Origin: Candidatus Zymogenaceae bacterium
GTDB taxonomy: Bacteria > Desulfobacterota > Zymogenia > Zymogenales > Zymogenaceae
DNA length: 64,000 bases
Direction: 5' to 3'
NCBI GenBank assembly: GCA_016931225.1
Contig: JAFGFE010000006.1
Coordinates: 62,001-126,000 of the forward strand
The notes under the pieces are model-generated. The model had not been told where the DNA came from. It did not search any database and saw nothing but the letters and a program-made list of their open reading frames with translations. The translations under genes were made by a program, and so were the position numbers. Below, in pieces: positions 50,236 through 57,458 of this stretch. Numbering within the stretch: position 1 is the first letter of the stretch; each line of letters begins with the position of its first letter.

Positions 50236-50426
50236 AGGCAAAAATGTCACGCAGTGCGCGGATCCGGTGGCGGCTCCGGGTCCTTTACAGACGTCGGATA
50301 AAGCCCTGTTTCAAGTGCTTCATATGCGGTTTCGTGGATTGCCATACCTGCATCCACGAGGATCCATATGAGCAGTACCACAGGATGGTGAAAGACCTTA
50401 TGAGGGAACTGAAAATCAAATCATGA
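50223..50426 (+). CDS. Small basic cysteine-rich protein
   Basis: 67 residues. Arg-rich N-terminus (MSRSARIRWRLRVLYRRRIK) followed by four cysteines (CFKCFICGFVDCHTC), likely a zinc site. Overlaps its neighbours on both sides. Confidence 0.55.
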   Translation: MATVEAKMSRSARIRWRLRVLYRRRIKPCFKCFICGFVDCHTCIHEDPYEQYHRMVKDLMRELKIKS

Positions 50427-50500
50427 CGGCCACCCTCCTCAAGATAATCATTATATGCCTGGTGGTGGTCCTCATCCTGAGTGTGACGGGGAGTGATTGA
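50423..50500 (+). CDS. Tiny membrane peptide (25 aa)
   Basis: 25 codons with ATGA coupling to the previous stop and again to the next start. One hydrophobic helix (TLLKIIIICLVVVLILSVTG). The double overlap supports it as real. Confidence 0.45.
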   Translation: MTATLLKIIIICLVVVLILSVTGSD

Positions 50501-50721
50501 TGAGAAAGATCAACCTTAAACTCTCATATGGATCTTTTGTCTTTTTTTGGTTGTTCATATGGCGGGAGTACGCTGGTTCGGTGTGGCATAGGAATTTCCA
50601 TCTTTCGTTTCTTGGTTTTGATATGAATCCAAAAGAGTTTTACCTGTTTGGCATAGAAAGATTTAACAAAAGATGGTTCCTATGGCTTTTTTGGTTTTTC
50701 AAGTTTTACACTCCTTTGTGA
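50500..50721 (+). CDS. Small aromatic-rich protein
   Basis: 73 residues, Phe/Trp-rich (SFVFFWLFIWREYAGSVWHR, NKRWFLWLFWFFKFYTPL), likely membrane-associated. The start overlaps the previous stop. No recognised family. Confidence 0.5.
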   Translation: MRKINLKLSYGSFVFFWLFIWREYAGSVWHRNFHLSFLGFDMNPKEFYLFGIERFNKRWFLWLFWFFKFYTPL

Positions 50722-50772
50722 CGGGAATTAAAACATGAAAATAGTTGAAATCATCGGACGGGCGATAATGGA

Positions 50773-51306
50773 ATGCGAAAAGCAATCATCATAATCCTTT
50801 TACTCCCCGCCCTCTGTTTCGGTGGGGATCCGACCGACGTCCTGGATGCCACCCGGCTGATGTATCGGGCGTCCCGGGCCGTCGACGGGGCCCAGAAGAT
50901 GCTCAAGCGGGATGACTTGGCGAACATCCCCATGGGCTGGCCGTGCGAAGGGGGGATAACCTCTCCCTTCGGCTACCGAGATCATCCCGTGTGGCACACA
51001 TGGAAACACCACAACGGGATTGATATCGGCGCCCCGTATGGCGCCCCGGTATGCGCCACAGGCGGGGGGACGGTGACGTTCACGGGGTGGAAATGGGGGT
51101 ACGGGCGAACCGTGGATATCGAACACTCCCCCCACCTCGTTACGAGATACGCCCACCTTTCCGAGATCACGGTCCGGGTGGGGGATGTGGTGAAGCGGGG
51201 CGACTGGATAGGCGATATCGGCACAACGGGCACCGTCACCGGCCCGCATTTGCATTATGAAGTCCGGATCAACGGCGAACCGGTGGATCCGGCGGGGTGG
51301 TTATGA
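50773..51306 (+). CDS. M23-family metallopeptidase, secreted
   Basis: 177 residues. Signal peptide MRKAIIIILLLPALCFGG, then an M23 (lysostaphin/DD-endopeptidase) fold: GITSPFGYRDHPVWHTWKHH, HNGIDIG with H80 and D84, AHLS, and PHLHYE with H159/H161, the usual zinc and catalytic residues. It cuts cross-links in peptidoglycan; in the phage it could help lysis or entry, or alter the host wall. It lies away from the lysis cassette. Confidence 0.88.
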   Translation: MRKAIIIILLLPALCFGGDPTDVLDATRLMYRASRAVDGAQKMLKRDDLANIPMGWPCEGGITSPFGYRDHPVWHTWKHHNGIDIGAPYGAPVCATGGGTVTFTGWKWGYGRTVDIEHSPHLVTRYAHLSEITVRVGDVVKRGDWIGDIGTTGTVTGPHLHYEVRINGEPVDPAGWL

Positions 51307-51713
51307 ACATTGATGAATACTGCGCAGAAAATCTTGACGTGTACTGCGAAAAATTCAAGACAAGCATGACCAGACAGGGATGTATCAATTACAGTCGGAT
51401 GCACCCGGAAGAATGTCACGGATGCGAGCGGGCGGCTCCGGAGGCTGATGTCTCCGAACGTCTGAGAAATAGAACCTTTAAAAGAAACACAGAAACAAAA
51501 AGGAGAAATCCCATGGAAAAACACGGAATCAAGAGGCTCTTTGAAGAGCCGGAAACGGTGGAAATCACCCCACTCGGCCAGGTGAAGGTCAACCGGGAAA
51601 TCAAGGACAGGATCGGCGCGATCTCCCAGAAAACCAAGTGGTCGTTCTCGGAGGTCGTCGAGGCCCTGCTGGAAGAAGGACTGAGGGTGTACGACGAGCA
51701 GAGAAAGGAATAA
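51303..51713 (+). CDS. Cys-rich N-terminus fused to RHH-like C-terminus
   Basis: 136 residues. The N-terminal half has five cysteines (YCAENLDVYCEKF, GCINYS, CHGCERA); the C-terminal half (ITPLGQVKVNREIKDRIGAI, WSFSEVVEALLEEGLRVYDE) resembles a ribbon-helix-helix protein. A strong AAAGGAG lies inside, before the in-frame ATG at 51513, so a shorter RHH-only product may also be made. Confidence 0.6.
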   Translation: MNIDEYCAENLDVYCEKFKTSMTRQGCINYSRMHPEECHGCERAAPEADVSERLRNRTFKRNTETKRRNPMEKHGIKRLFEEPETVEITPLGQVKVNREIKDRIGAISQKTKWSFSEVVEALLEEGLRVYDEQRKE

Positions 51714-51721
51714 CCGTCCAC

Positions 51722-51796
51722 GGGCCCATAGCTTAACGGCAAAGCGGCCGGCTCATAACCGGTTTTATCCGGGTTCAAATCCTGGTGGGCCCACCA
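51722..51796 (+). tRNA. tRNA-Met(CAT) or Ile2
   Basis: Acceptor GGGCCCA/TGGGCCC, D-arm GCTT..AAGC, anticodon stem CCGGC/ACCGG region with loop CTCATAA (anticodon CAT), T-arm with GGTTCAAATCC, discriminator A and encoded CCA. A CAT anticodon can be Met or, with modification, Ile; no initiator features are evident. Confidence 0.9.
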
Positions 51797-51820
51797 TGAT
51801 TACGATGTTAAAGGAAAAAA

Positions 51821-52069
51821 ATGATTCTAATATTCAACATATTCATCGGCCCTGTTCTTCGTACCTTGCTTGATATCCTCATTCTTTTTACAGTATTTCC
51901 TCTTCTTGTGATTGTCCTATCGATCTGTATTGCTTATGGTGCAATAGAGCATTTTCTTACGGATACAATCCCGTTCGAAATTCGTTGGTGGTGTCTCGAA
52001 ATCTCTTGGTGGTGGAGAGATATAAAGGAATGGTTTTCTAACAAGGCGGCGAAGCATGAGAAAACGTAA
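51821..52069 (+). CDS. Small membrane protein
   Basis: 82 residues. Two hydrophobic segments (LIFNIFIGPVLRTLLDILIL and FPLLVIVLSICIAYGAIEHF), then a Trp-rich amphipathic stretch and a Lys-rich end. It overlaps the next gene by 14 bases. Confidence 0.6.
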   Translation: MILIFNIFIGPVLRTLLDILILFTVFPLLVIVLSICIAYGAIEHFLTDTIPFEIRWWCLEISWWWRDIKEWFSNKAAKHEKT

Positions 52070-52355
52070 AATCAGATTGTGGTTTCAGTTCCTTCCCATC
52101 TATGCGGGTATCTTCCGCGACAACTACGCCACCTTCGATCGAGATGAAGGGTACGTTGCGAAGTGGGAATTTCATCTGTTTTTGATAGGCTTCCTTTTCG
52201 ACAGGCCCCGCTATCTGATAGGCGGTATGTGGGGCCCCAAGTTTATAGCGATTGACATATTCTTCTTGAAGTTTTTATACAACCGCCACAAAAAAGTTCT
52301 TCGGTTTGATGAAACCGAGATTTACTTTCGACAGGAAGAAAATGATCACTCCTGA
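52056..52355 (+). CDS. Uncharacterised phage protein
   Basis: 99 residues, aromatic and basic (LWFQFLPIYAGIFRDNYATF, FLIGFLFDRPRYLIGGMWG). Possibly membrane-associated. Overlaps its neighbours. Confidence 0.55.
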   Translation: MRKRKIRLWFQFLPIYAGIFRDNYATFDRDEGYVAKWEFHLFLIGFLFDRPRYLIGGMWGPKFIAIDIFFLKFLYNRHKKVLRFDETEIYFRQEENDHS

Positions 52356-52716
52356 AAAGAAACTCCTTTTCTCCGTCACCGCAAAGGACTGCCGGTGGGA
52401 CTACTACCGCGGCTCCGGAAAAGGCGGTCAGCATCGGAACAAGAAAGACACTGCGGTCAGGTGCACTCACATCGAAAGCGGCGCCGTCGGTCAGTCGGAA
52501 GATCAGAGAAGCCAGGCGCAGAATAAGAAGTTGGCCTTCCGGCGCATGGCGGAATCCGCCACGTTCAAAGCCTGGCACAAGCGAAAGGTGGCGGAGTTGA
52601 ACGGGATGTCGCAGCGTATCGAAAGCGACATCGAACGGGACCTGGCGGATCCCAGTGTGACGAAAATCGAAGTGCTTAGAAACGGTGAATGGGTTGAGGG
52701 AAAAATAAAATGTTGA
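52342..52716 (+). CDS. Stand-alone GGQ release-factor-like protein
   Basis: 124 residues from the ATG at 52342 (CAGGAAGAAA). The catalytic GGQ motif is intact in YRGSGKGGQHRNKKDTAVR, followed by the typical THIESGAVGQSEDQRSQAQN and KKLAFRRMAESATFKAW. The codon-recognition and other domains of RF1/RF2 are absent, as in ArfB/ICT1-type or phage release-factor-like proteins. It could rescue stalled ribosomes or end translation at unusual sites. Overlaps the previous gene by 14 bases. Confidence 0.88.
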   Translation: MITPEKKLLFSVTAKDCRWDYYRGSGKGGQHRNKKDTAVRCTHIESGAVGQSEDQRSQAQNKKLAFRRMAESATFKAWHKRKVAELNGMSQRIESDIERDLADPSVTKIEVLRNGEWVEGKIKC

Positions 52717-53117
52717 ATTATGACAGAAACCCTATGATTCGTGAAGGTATATATCGAGGAGAACACATAATAATCACAAGGTTCTGGAGTGAGCATGTCG
52801 GGCATATGATAATAGAGGTTTATCATGAAGAATATAAACCCCAGAATAGAATTTTTCGATTTAAAGGGTTACCATATGAAGAAGGTTTCCGCCTTGATAG
52901 AACAGGTAGAACTAAGTTTGCAGTCGATAAAGCAGAGTATTATTTCTGGCAAGATTTGGATAAGATTTTAGACGCAAGAAAATATGCACAAGAAAGGAAT
53001 GAACTTGACAATGGAAACCACAGGCTACTGGAAGGTCGAATACACGTGCCCGGTTTGCCGGGAGGAAAACGAGATCACCAGCAGCGACGATTCCGAGTGG
53101 GATACTCCGGACAGTGA
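52710..53117 (+). CDS. Uncharacterised phage protein, long overlap
   Basis: 135 residues. The first ~100 (REGIYRGEHIIITRFWSEHV, DKAEYYFWQDLDKILDARKY) look normal; the last 35 overlap the next gene in another frame and are probably not conserved. The start overlaps the GGQ gene end by 7 bases. Confidence 0.5.
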   Translation: MLNYDRNPMIREGIYRGEHIIITRFWSEHVGHMIIEVYHEEYKPQNRIFRFKGLPYEEGFRLDRTGRTKFAVDKAEYYFWQDLDKILDARKYAQERNELDNGNHRLLEGRIHVPGLPGGKRDHQQRRFRVGYSGQ

Positions 53118-53199
53118 AAAACCCTGGATGATCGAAACGGAGTGCTCATTCTGCGAAAAGACGATCACCATCAACCTCATTAGCGCACTGATGGGTTGA
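52999..53199 (+). CDS. Zinc-ribbon phage protein
   Basis: 66 residues from the ATG at 52999 (AAAGGA just upstream; 53011 is an alternative). Two CxxC pairs (YTCPVCREENE and TECSFCEKTI) form a zinc ribbon. Last plus-strand gene before convergent late genes. Confidence 0.62.
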   Translation: MNLTMETTGYWKVEYTCPVCREENEITSSDDSEWDTPDSEKPWMIETECSFCEKTITINLISALMG

Positions 53200-53203
53200 G
53201 ATA

Positions 53204-53374
53204 TCAGGTAACCGCCTCCTCCATCATGATCTCTCCGCCCTCCCTCCAGATCACATATTCGTGGAAACACTTGGAGCAGATCACCCGGGCTTGCCAGTCT
53301 GTGGGGATCCCCACGGGGTCTATCCGCTCGGGGTAGGAGCAGAAAGGGCAGATGATGGTTGTTTTCTGCTGCAC
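53204..53374 (-). CDS. Small zinc-ribbon protein
   Basis: 56 residues from a GTG at 53374. CxxC pairs TIICPFCSYPE and RVICSKCFHEY form a zinc ribbon. It overlaps the 3' end of the acyltransferase gene by 55 bases. The start is tentative. Confidence 0.55.
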   Translation of the reverse strand: MQQKTTIICPFCSYPERIDPVGIPTDWQARVICSKCFHEYVIWREGGEIMMEEAVT

Positions 53375-54396
53375 GGCTGTTTTCCCTTTTCCGGTCGTTG
53401 CACGAGGAAACGCCCCCGGATCGCATTCCGTGAGGGTTTTTCGATGAAGTGATAGGATGCCGCCGAAATGCCGATCGTCAGGGCGAGACAAATAAAAAAG
53501 AAAAGCACCGGCATGTCACGCGCGGGGTTTTTTAACATATTTACTACGGGCAAATGAAGCAGATACATCGAATAAGATATTTTCCCGAGATAATCACCAA
53601 ACCTGTTTGCAAGGATAGGGTTGTTGTCAGGAACGAAAAACAGAATCACGAAAAAGACGAACGAGAGACAGAGCAGGCACAGAACCCCCTCCCACATATT
53701 ATGATAGGTTTTAAAAACAGGGCCGAACACACCGGGAAATAGCACGGGGACAATTAATAAGGCGGAAACGAATACTCCGCTTTTCATTCGAGGGGTCCAG
53801 TTTCGATAGAGCTGTCCGAAGATCACCCCGGCAAAGAAGAACGGAAAAAACTGTGGAAACACTACATGGTAATCAATCAACAGGGATCCTTTGAATGTGG
53901 GGTATCCGGTAATCGTTACAACGTAGAAAACTGCAATCATAAGAAACATGGCGTACAGCCATCGTTTGGACGCGAACCACCAGATAAGCACAAAGAAAAA
54001 ATAGAAGTGTATTTCAATCGGCACAGTCCACAACACCGACGGGCAATTTAAAAGCGTGAGATTTTCAACGAAACCGGAAAACGAATCAACCCTATATACC
54101 GTACCCGCGCCTATCAAGTGGGAGTAATACGCAAACACCACAATTAACAAAAATAACGGATACACTCTCGCAAACCGCGCCACGGCGAAATTCCTCACCT
54201 CTCTTAACTCGAATTCTCGATTCATATAGAGGTATGACATCAAAAAACCAGAGAGGATAAAAAAGAGCATCACCCCTATTTGAGGTGAGCCGTTTCCGAA
54301 AATATTTACCAACAATTTCGCTTGATGGCTGTAGTGACCAACGAAAACTATGAGCGCCGCGATAGCACGAATTGTATTAAGTTTGCGAATCTCCAT
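53320..54396 (-). CDS. Acyltransferase-3 family membrane protein
   Basis: 358 residues with about ten membrane helices. Family features: LNTIRAIAALIVFVGHYSHQ with the conserved His, IGVMLFFILSGFLMSYL and RFARVYPLFLL near the start, and SMYLLHLP near the end. These enzymes O-acetylate cell-surface sugars. In a prophage this suggests lysogenic conversion of the host surface. A TTTCCA/TGGAAA palindrome lies 56 bases upstream of its start. Confidence 0.9.
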   Translation of the reverse strand: MEIRKLNTIRAIAALIVFVGHYSHQAKLLVNIFGNGSPQIGVMLFFILSGFLMSYLYMNREFELREVRNFAVARFARVYPLFLLIVVFAYYSHLIGAGTVYRVDSFSGFVENLTLLNCPSVLWTVPIEIHFYFFFVLIWWFASKRWLYAMFLMIAVFYVVTITGYPTFKGSLLIDYHVVFPQFFPFFFAGVIFGQLYRNWTPRMKSGVFVSALLIVPVLFPGVFGPVFKTYHNMWEGVLCLLCLSFVFFVILFFVPDNNPILANRFGDYLGKISYSMYLLHLPVVNMLKNPARDMPVLFFFICLALTIGISAASYHFIEKPSRNAIRGRFLVQRPEKGKQPCSRKQPSSALSAPTPSG

Positions 54397-54451
54397 CGTC
54401 GTGATCGTTTACATTATGACCAAAAAAATAACGATTTACACGGATCGTGAT

Positions 54452-54471
54452 CTTTCCAATATTCTGGAAAG
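54452..54471. repeat. Palindrome CTTTCCA-N6-TGGAAAG
   Basis: Variant of the TTCCAA-type palindrome, in the leader of the acyltransferase gene. Confidence 0.55.
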
Positions 54472-54526
54472 AGTGTAACATAAAAAAACATCGGCAGTCA
54501 ATCAAAAAATCCTCTCTTAACGGATA

Positions 54527-54934
54527 TCATGCCGTCTGCAATCCGACGTCGGCTTCCACCAGGAGGATCAGTACCACCGCCAGGGCGGCGAAAACCGCGC
54601 CCAGCCCCATCCCTTTCAGGTAGGCCATGGCCTCCCGTTTCCCCATCTCTTTGACCACCTCTTTCAGCGCCTCGTTCTCGGCCAGGGCCACCACCAGAAG
54701 GTCCCGATCCACGTTCGCCCGCAGCAGCACCTCACTGAGCGCCGCCTTCCCTTCTTCCGTCAGCACGCCGTCCGCCACGTACTCCGGACCGATATAATCG
54801 CTGTTCGCCGTTTCTACATAATGGCGCGTCAGGTCTCCCGCCATCACGTCATAGTCAACGTATTCCATCACCGGCATACACGCCGCTGTCACGATACAGC
54901 TCATCAACAAGATGGTTGATATAATCGTCCTCAT
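54527..54934 (-). CDS. Spanin-like lipoprotein (u-spanin topology)
   Basis: 135 residues from the ATG at 54934 (GGAGG upstream). A lipoprotein signal (IISTILLMSCIVTAAC, lipobox Cys near residue 19) is followed by a periplasmic helical part and a C-terminal membrane helix (MGLGAVFAALAVVLILLVEA). This outer-membrane anchor plus inner-membrane helix is the topology of unimolecular spanins. It overlaps the upstream membrane gene by 80 bases in another frame, like Rz/Rz1 pairs. No sequence match is claimed. Confidence 0.5.
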   Translation of the reverse strand: MRTIISTILLMSCIVTAACMPVMEYVDYDVMAGDLTRHYVETANSDYIGPEYVADGVLTEEGKAALSEVLLRANVDRDLLVVALAENEALKEVVKEMGKREAMAYLKGMGLGAVFAALAVVLILLVEADVGLQTA

Positions 54935-55109
54935 GTCCCGCCTCCGGGGGTTGATAATGTTCATAAAATGCGTCGTCGATCACGTTGTAGACGGTATGAC
55001 CGGGGATTTCAGGTCTCGACAGATCCCGCCGAAACAGAAAAAAGCCGGCAACAGCGATGCCCACCGTCAGCACAACCCCGACGACGATCCACGCAATCCA
55101 TCCTTTCAT
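54855..55109 (-). CDS. Membrane-anchored lysis-cassette protein
   Basis: 84 residues with GGAGG upstream. N-terminal membrane helix (IAWIVVGVVLTVGIAVAGFF) and a polar periplasmic domain. It overlaps the spanin-like gene in another frame, so an inner-membrane spanin partner is possible. Confidence 0.5.
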   Translation of the reverse strand: MKGWIAWIVVGVVLTVGIAVAGFFLFRRDLSRPEIPGHTVYNVIDDAFYEHYQPPEAGHEDDYINHLVDELYRDSGVYAGDGIR

Positions 55110-55124
55110 ATGTTACCTCCACCG

Positions 55125-55304
55125 TTACGATGCCCGCTTAAACTTCACGACAAGACACCTCCGGCATGTCGGCATGGGGTCCCTGGTGTAGTCCAGATCG
55201 TGCCGTTTCTCCCATCCGCCGCAGTGAATGCACCGCCCATACCCGAGATCATGCAGTGCGCGCTCCGCCATGGCCAGCCGCCTTCTCATCTCGTCATTCG
55301 TCAC
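55125..55304 (-). CDS. Small zinc-finger protein (TraR/DksA-like spacing)
   Basis: 59 residues, probable GTG start at 55304 overlapping the holin-like gene end. Helical N-terminus (MTNDEMRRRLAMAERALHDL) and C-x2-C-x18-C-x2-C (GRCIHCGGW...PTCRRCL), near the spacing of TraR/DksA fingers. The ATG at 55289 is an alternative start. Confidence 0.55.
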   Translation of the reverse strand: MTNDEMRRRLAMAERALHDLGYGRCIHCGGWEKRHDLDYTRDPMPTCRRCLVVKFKRAS

Positions 55305-55497
55305 CGGACGCCCCCATCATTTTCCCCAACACCTTTTCCAGCACGGCAGGGTATTTCGTCAATACGTTTGCGAACATATAGAAACCGAAAACGGCGGTCA
55401 GGCTCCAGGCAAACTCCCTCGTATACAGATACACCCCGCAGGCCAGCAGGAGGGCGAGAAATTTCCGCCCCCCTATCGCCTTCCAGACCTTTTTCAT
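55294..55497 (-). CDS. Holin-like small membrane protein
   Basis: 67 residues; its ATG overlaps the stop of the upstream gene. Basic N-terminus, two hydrophobic segments (KFLALLLACGVYLYTREFAW, SLTAVFGFYMFANVLTKYPA). Size, topology and place in the cassette fit a holin; not proven. Confidence 0.55.
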   Translation of the reverse strand: MKKVWKAIGGRKFLALLLACGVYLYTREFAWSLTAVFGFYMFANVLTKYPAVLEKVLGKMMGASGDE

Positions 55498-55868
55498 TCA
55501 TCTCCCCCGTATTTCTCCGGCAGCCACCATAAAAAGAAATCAACCGCCCCCACACATGCCACGGCGATCAGTATCATGAAGTAGCACCACAGGCTCCACC
55601 CGGCGTGCGCCATCAGCGCATATAAAAATCCCAGGATGAACCCACCGAACACGACGACGGTCACAGCCCGCTTCACCGCGTAGTACAATGTAATGACATC
55701 CCGGGGCTCCCGGTCCAGGTAGAAATCCGCGGCCCCAGCGGCGCACACGGCCACCGCAGCCACCAGGTAGTCGATGAACGTCCACCCGGGCAGCCACGCC
55801 GTTACCAGCCCCAGCACGGCCAGGCCGGCCAGGGTCCTCAGTATCGATCCCACAAGATTCTTCAACAT
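55494..55868 (-). CDS. Four-helix membrane protein of the lysis cassette
   Basis: 124 residues from the ATG at 55868 (GGAGG). About four membrane segments (SILRTLAGLAVLGLVTAWLP, IDYLVAAVAVCAAGAADFYL, AVTVVVFGGFILGFLYALMA, SLWCYFMILIAVACVGAVDF). May be a second holin or pinholin-like protein. No recognised family. Confidence 0.55.
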   Translation of the reverse strand: MLKNLVGSILRTLAGLAVLGLVTAWLPGWTFIDYLVAAVAVCAAGAADFYLDREPRDVITLYYAVKRAVTVVVFGGFILGFLYALMAHAGWSLWCYFMILIAVACVGAVDFFLWWLPEKYGGDE

Positions 55869-55922
55869 ATCGTCCTCCATGTTTTCACAAAAAAACCCGG
55901 CATATTCGCCGGGGTATTTATC

Positions 55923-55997
55923 TGGTTGCGGGGGGCGGATTTGAACCGCCGCATTACGGCTCATGAGACCGTCAGGCTACCGCTGCCTCACCCCGCT
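55923..55997 (-). tRNA. tRNA-Met(CAT), initiator-like
   Basis: On the minus strand: AGCGGGG acceptor with the end CCCCGCA-A-CCA. The first base pair (1-72) is a mismatch, as in initiator tRNA. Loop CTCATGA gives anticodon CAT; T-arm GGCGG-TTCAAAT-CCGCC; CCA is encoded. The anticodon stem has two of the three G:C pairs of true initiators. It lies between the endolysin gene and the four-helix membrane gene. Confidence 0.85.
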
Positions 55998-56005
55998 TTT
56001 TTCAG

Positions 56006-56491
56006 CTACCATTCCCCTCCCCTCACCCAGTTACGCCGCATCTCCTCATGCACCATATACGGGTGATTGAAGGCGAAATCGAAGTGGCAGAAGGTGTTGT
56101 ATTTCTTCCACCCGATGCGGACGTCCGGATCCAGCGTGCGCGCCTCGTCCCGCATCTGGCGGGGCGAAGAGAAATGTCCGATGATGGAAACATCGATGGC
56201 ATACGCCTGCTTCTTTCCGTCCTTTGTTCCCAGCTTCCACACCATATGAGGCGAATACCGCACGCCCCCCACCGCATGATTGTGTGGGCTGCACCGTATG
56301 GCGCTGTTGATGGAAAGCGGCCGTCCCCCCAGATGCGCCCGCAGTCGTTCATAGAAGTCCAGGACGCGCGGATCAATCACGTTGATGATCTGCTCCCGGG
56401 TCTTGTAGGGGCACAGCTCGTTGTCGCACCGGCATGCAATCTCATACACATAGATATGCGGCCACCGGCTTTCGTCCAGCAATTCGTGCAT
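56006..56491 (-). CDS. M15-family peptidase (endolysin candidate)
   Basis: 161 residues from the ATG at 56491, GGAG upstream. Matches the peptidase M15 pattern: LSINSAIRCSPHNHAVGGVR, SPHM, AIDVSI and FCHFDF supply the zinc His/Asp/His set. These enzymes cleave peptidoglycan cross-links, and in phages they serve as endolysins. Located between XhlA-like and holin-like genes. Confidence 0.85.
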   Translation of the reverse strand: MHELLDESRWPHIYVYEIACRCDNELCPYKTREQIINVIDPRVLDFYERLRAHLGGRPLSINSAIRCSPHNHAVGGVRYSPHMVWKLGTKDGKKQAYAIDVSIIGHFSSPRQMRDEARTLDPDVRIGWKKYNTFCHFDFAFNHPYMVHEEMRRNWVRGGEW

Positions 56492-56492
56492 G

Positions 56493-56864
56493 TTACTTGT
56501 CTCCAAAAGTTTGTATCAGCAGTATCACGGCGGACACAAGACCGGGCGACGCGGCGGCAACGGCGATAATCAGGGTGGACCGAAGGGAAATCCTGTCTTT
56601 CAAAACGGCGAGCGTTGTATCCTGCTTGCCGTTCAGCCCTGCCCGCTGCTCCCTGTAATCGGAAAAATCTTTTCTCATCTCATCGATCTTATCAAACAGC
56701 TTGCCGAAACCCCGCTCCATTCCCTGTTCAAGGGTGTTGAGACGTCGCTCCGTGGCGGCGTCCCGCTCCTCCTGACGCCCCCGCATCTCGCTCACATCCG
56801 CGGATATCCGATCCACGCAGTCCTCCACCCGGCCCACCCGGGCCGTCAGCGTATCACCGTTCAT
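56493..56864 (-). CDS. XhlA-like coiled-coil membrane protein
   Basis: 123 residues from the ATG at 56864. A coiled coil (VEDCVDRISADVSEMRGRQE, RLNTLEQGMERGFGKLFDKI) is followed by a C-terminal membrane helix (LIIAVAAASPGLVSAVILLI), the layout of phage hemolysin XhlA proteins that help lysis. Confidence 0.72.
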   Translation of the reverse strand: MNGDTLTARVGRVEDCVDRISADVSEMRGRQEERDAATERRLNTLEQGMERGFGKLFDKIDEMRKDFSDYREQRAGLNGKQDTTLAVLKDRISLRSTLIIAVAAASPGLVSAVILLIQTFGDK

Positions 56865-56878
56865 ATGTTGCCCCCCCG

Positions 56879-57142
56879 TTATCCATGTCGCACCACCGTC
56901 TCGGCCGTTCTCCGATCTGTCCTCCCCACGATGGACCACCTCCCGTCCCTGTGTTCCTTCACCAGCCGCACGTTCATACCGGCAAACAGCGCCTCCCCCG
57001 ACGCGTTCACCACCGTCACCTCCAGACCGCTGCGCTTCCGTACAAGGATTCTCCCGTCCGCATCCACGCTCAGGACCTCACCGGTGTCATACTGATCATA
57101 CTGTTCCTGCCGGGCAATGTGCCGGACATCTCTCACCCGCAT
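56879..57142 (-). CDS. Small beta-rich structural protein
   Basis: 87 residues, beta-strand pattern of an OB-like or SH3-like barrel (TGEVLSVDADGRILVRKRSG, GMNVRLVKEHRDGRWSIVGR). Its start overlaps the previous stop. Position suggests a tail or baseplate accessory. Confidence 0.55.
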   Translation of the reverse strand: MRVRDVRHIARQEQYDQYDTGEVLSVDADGRILVRKRSGLEVTVVNASGEALFAGMNVRLVKEHRDGRWSIVGRTDRRTAETVVRHG

Positions 57143-57456
57143 CACTCAAACCTCCGGGAGCTCTCCACATCAACGGTCATGGTCCGGGACGATTGCGTGA
57201 TGGTTTTCGTCACCCGCCTGATCACCCCGTTCGCCGTCACGCCTATCCGGGGGTTGTTGATCTCCACCGCGTCCCCTTCCGTGTCCGCCGCCGCAAAGGG
57301 CACCTCCAGCGTCCGGGTGACCGCCACATACCACTGGGAACGCAGCTCCGCCAGCCCCCGGCGAAACGCCACGTCCTCGTTCGCAATCAGCGCGTCGGTA
57401 ATCGAGTGCATCCTCCTGGTGCCGTCGCCCAGGACCACTTCAACGGATATTGCCAT
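57142..57456 (-). CDS. Uncharacterised structural protein
   Basis: 104 residues, beta-rich (MAISVEVVLGDGTRRMHSIT, EINNPRIGVTANGVIRRVTK). No recognised family. Overlaps the start of the next gene by one base and follows the Ig-like protein gene. Confidence 0.55.
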   Translation of the reverse strand: MAISVEVVLGDGTRRMHSITDALIANEDVAFRRGLAELRSQWYVAVTRTLEVPFAAADTEGDAVEINNPRIGVTANGVIRRVTKTITQSSRTMTVDVESSRRFE

Positions 57457-57458
57457 CG

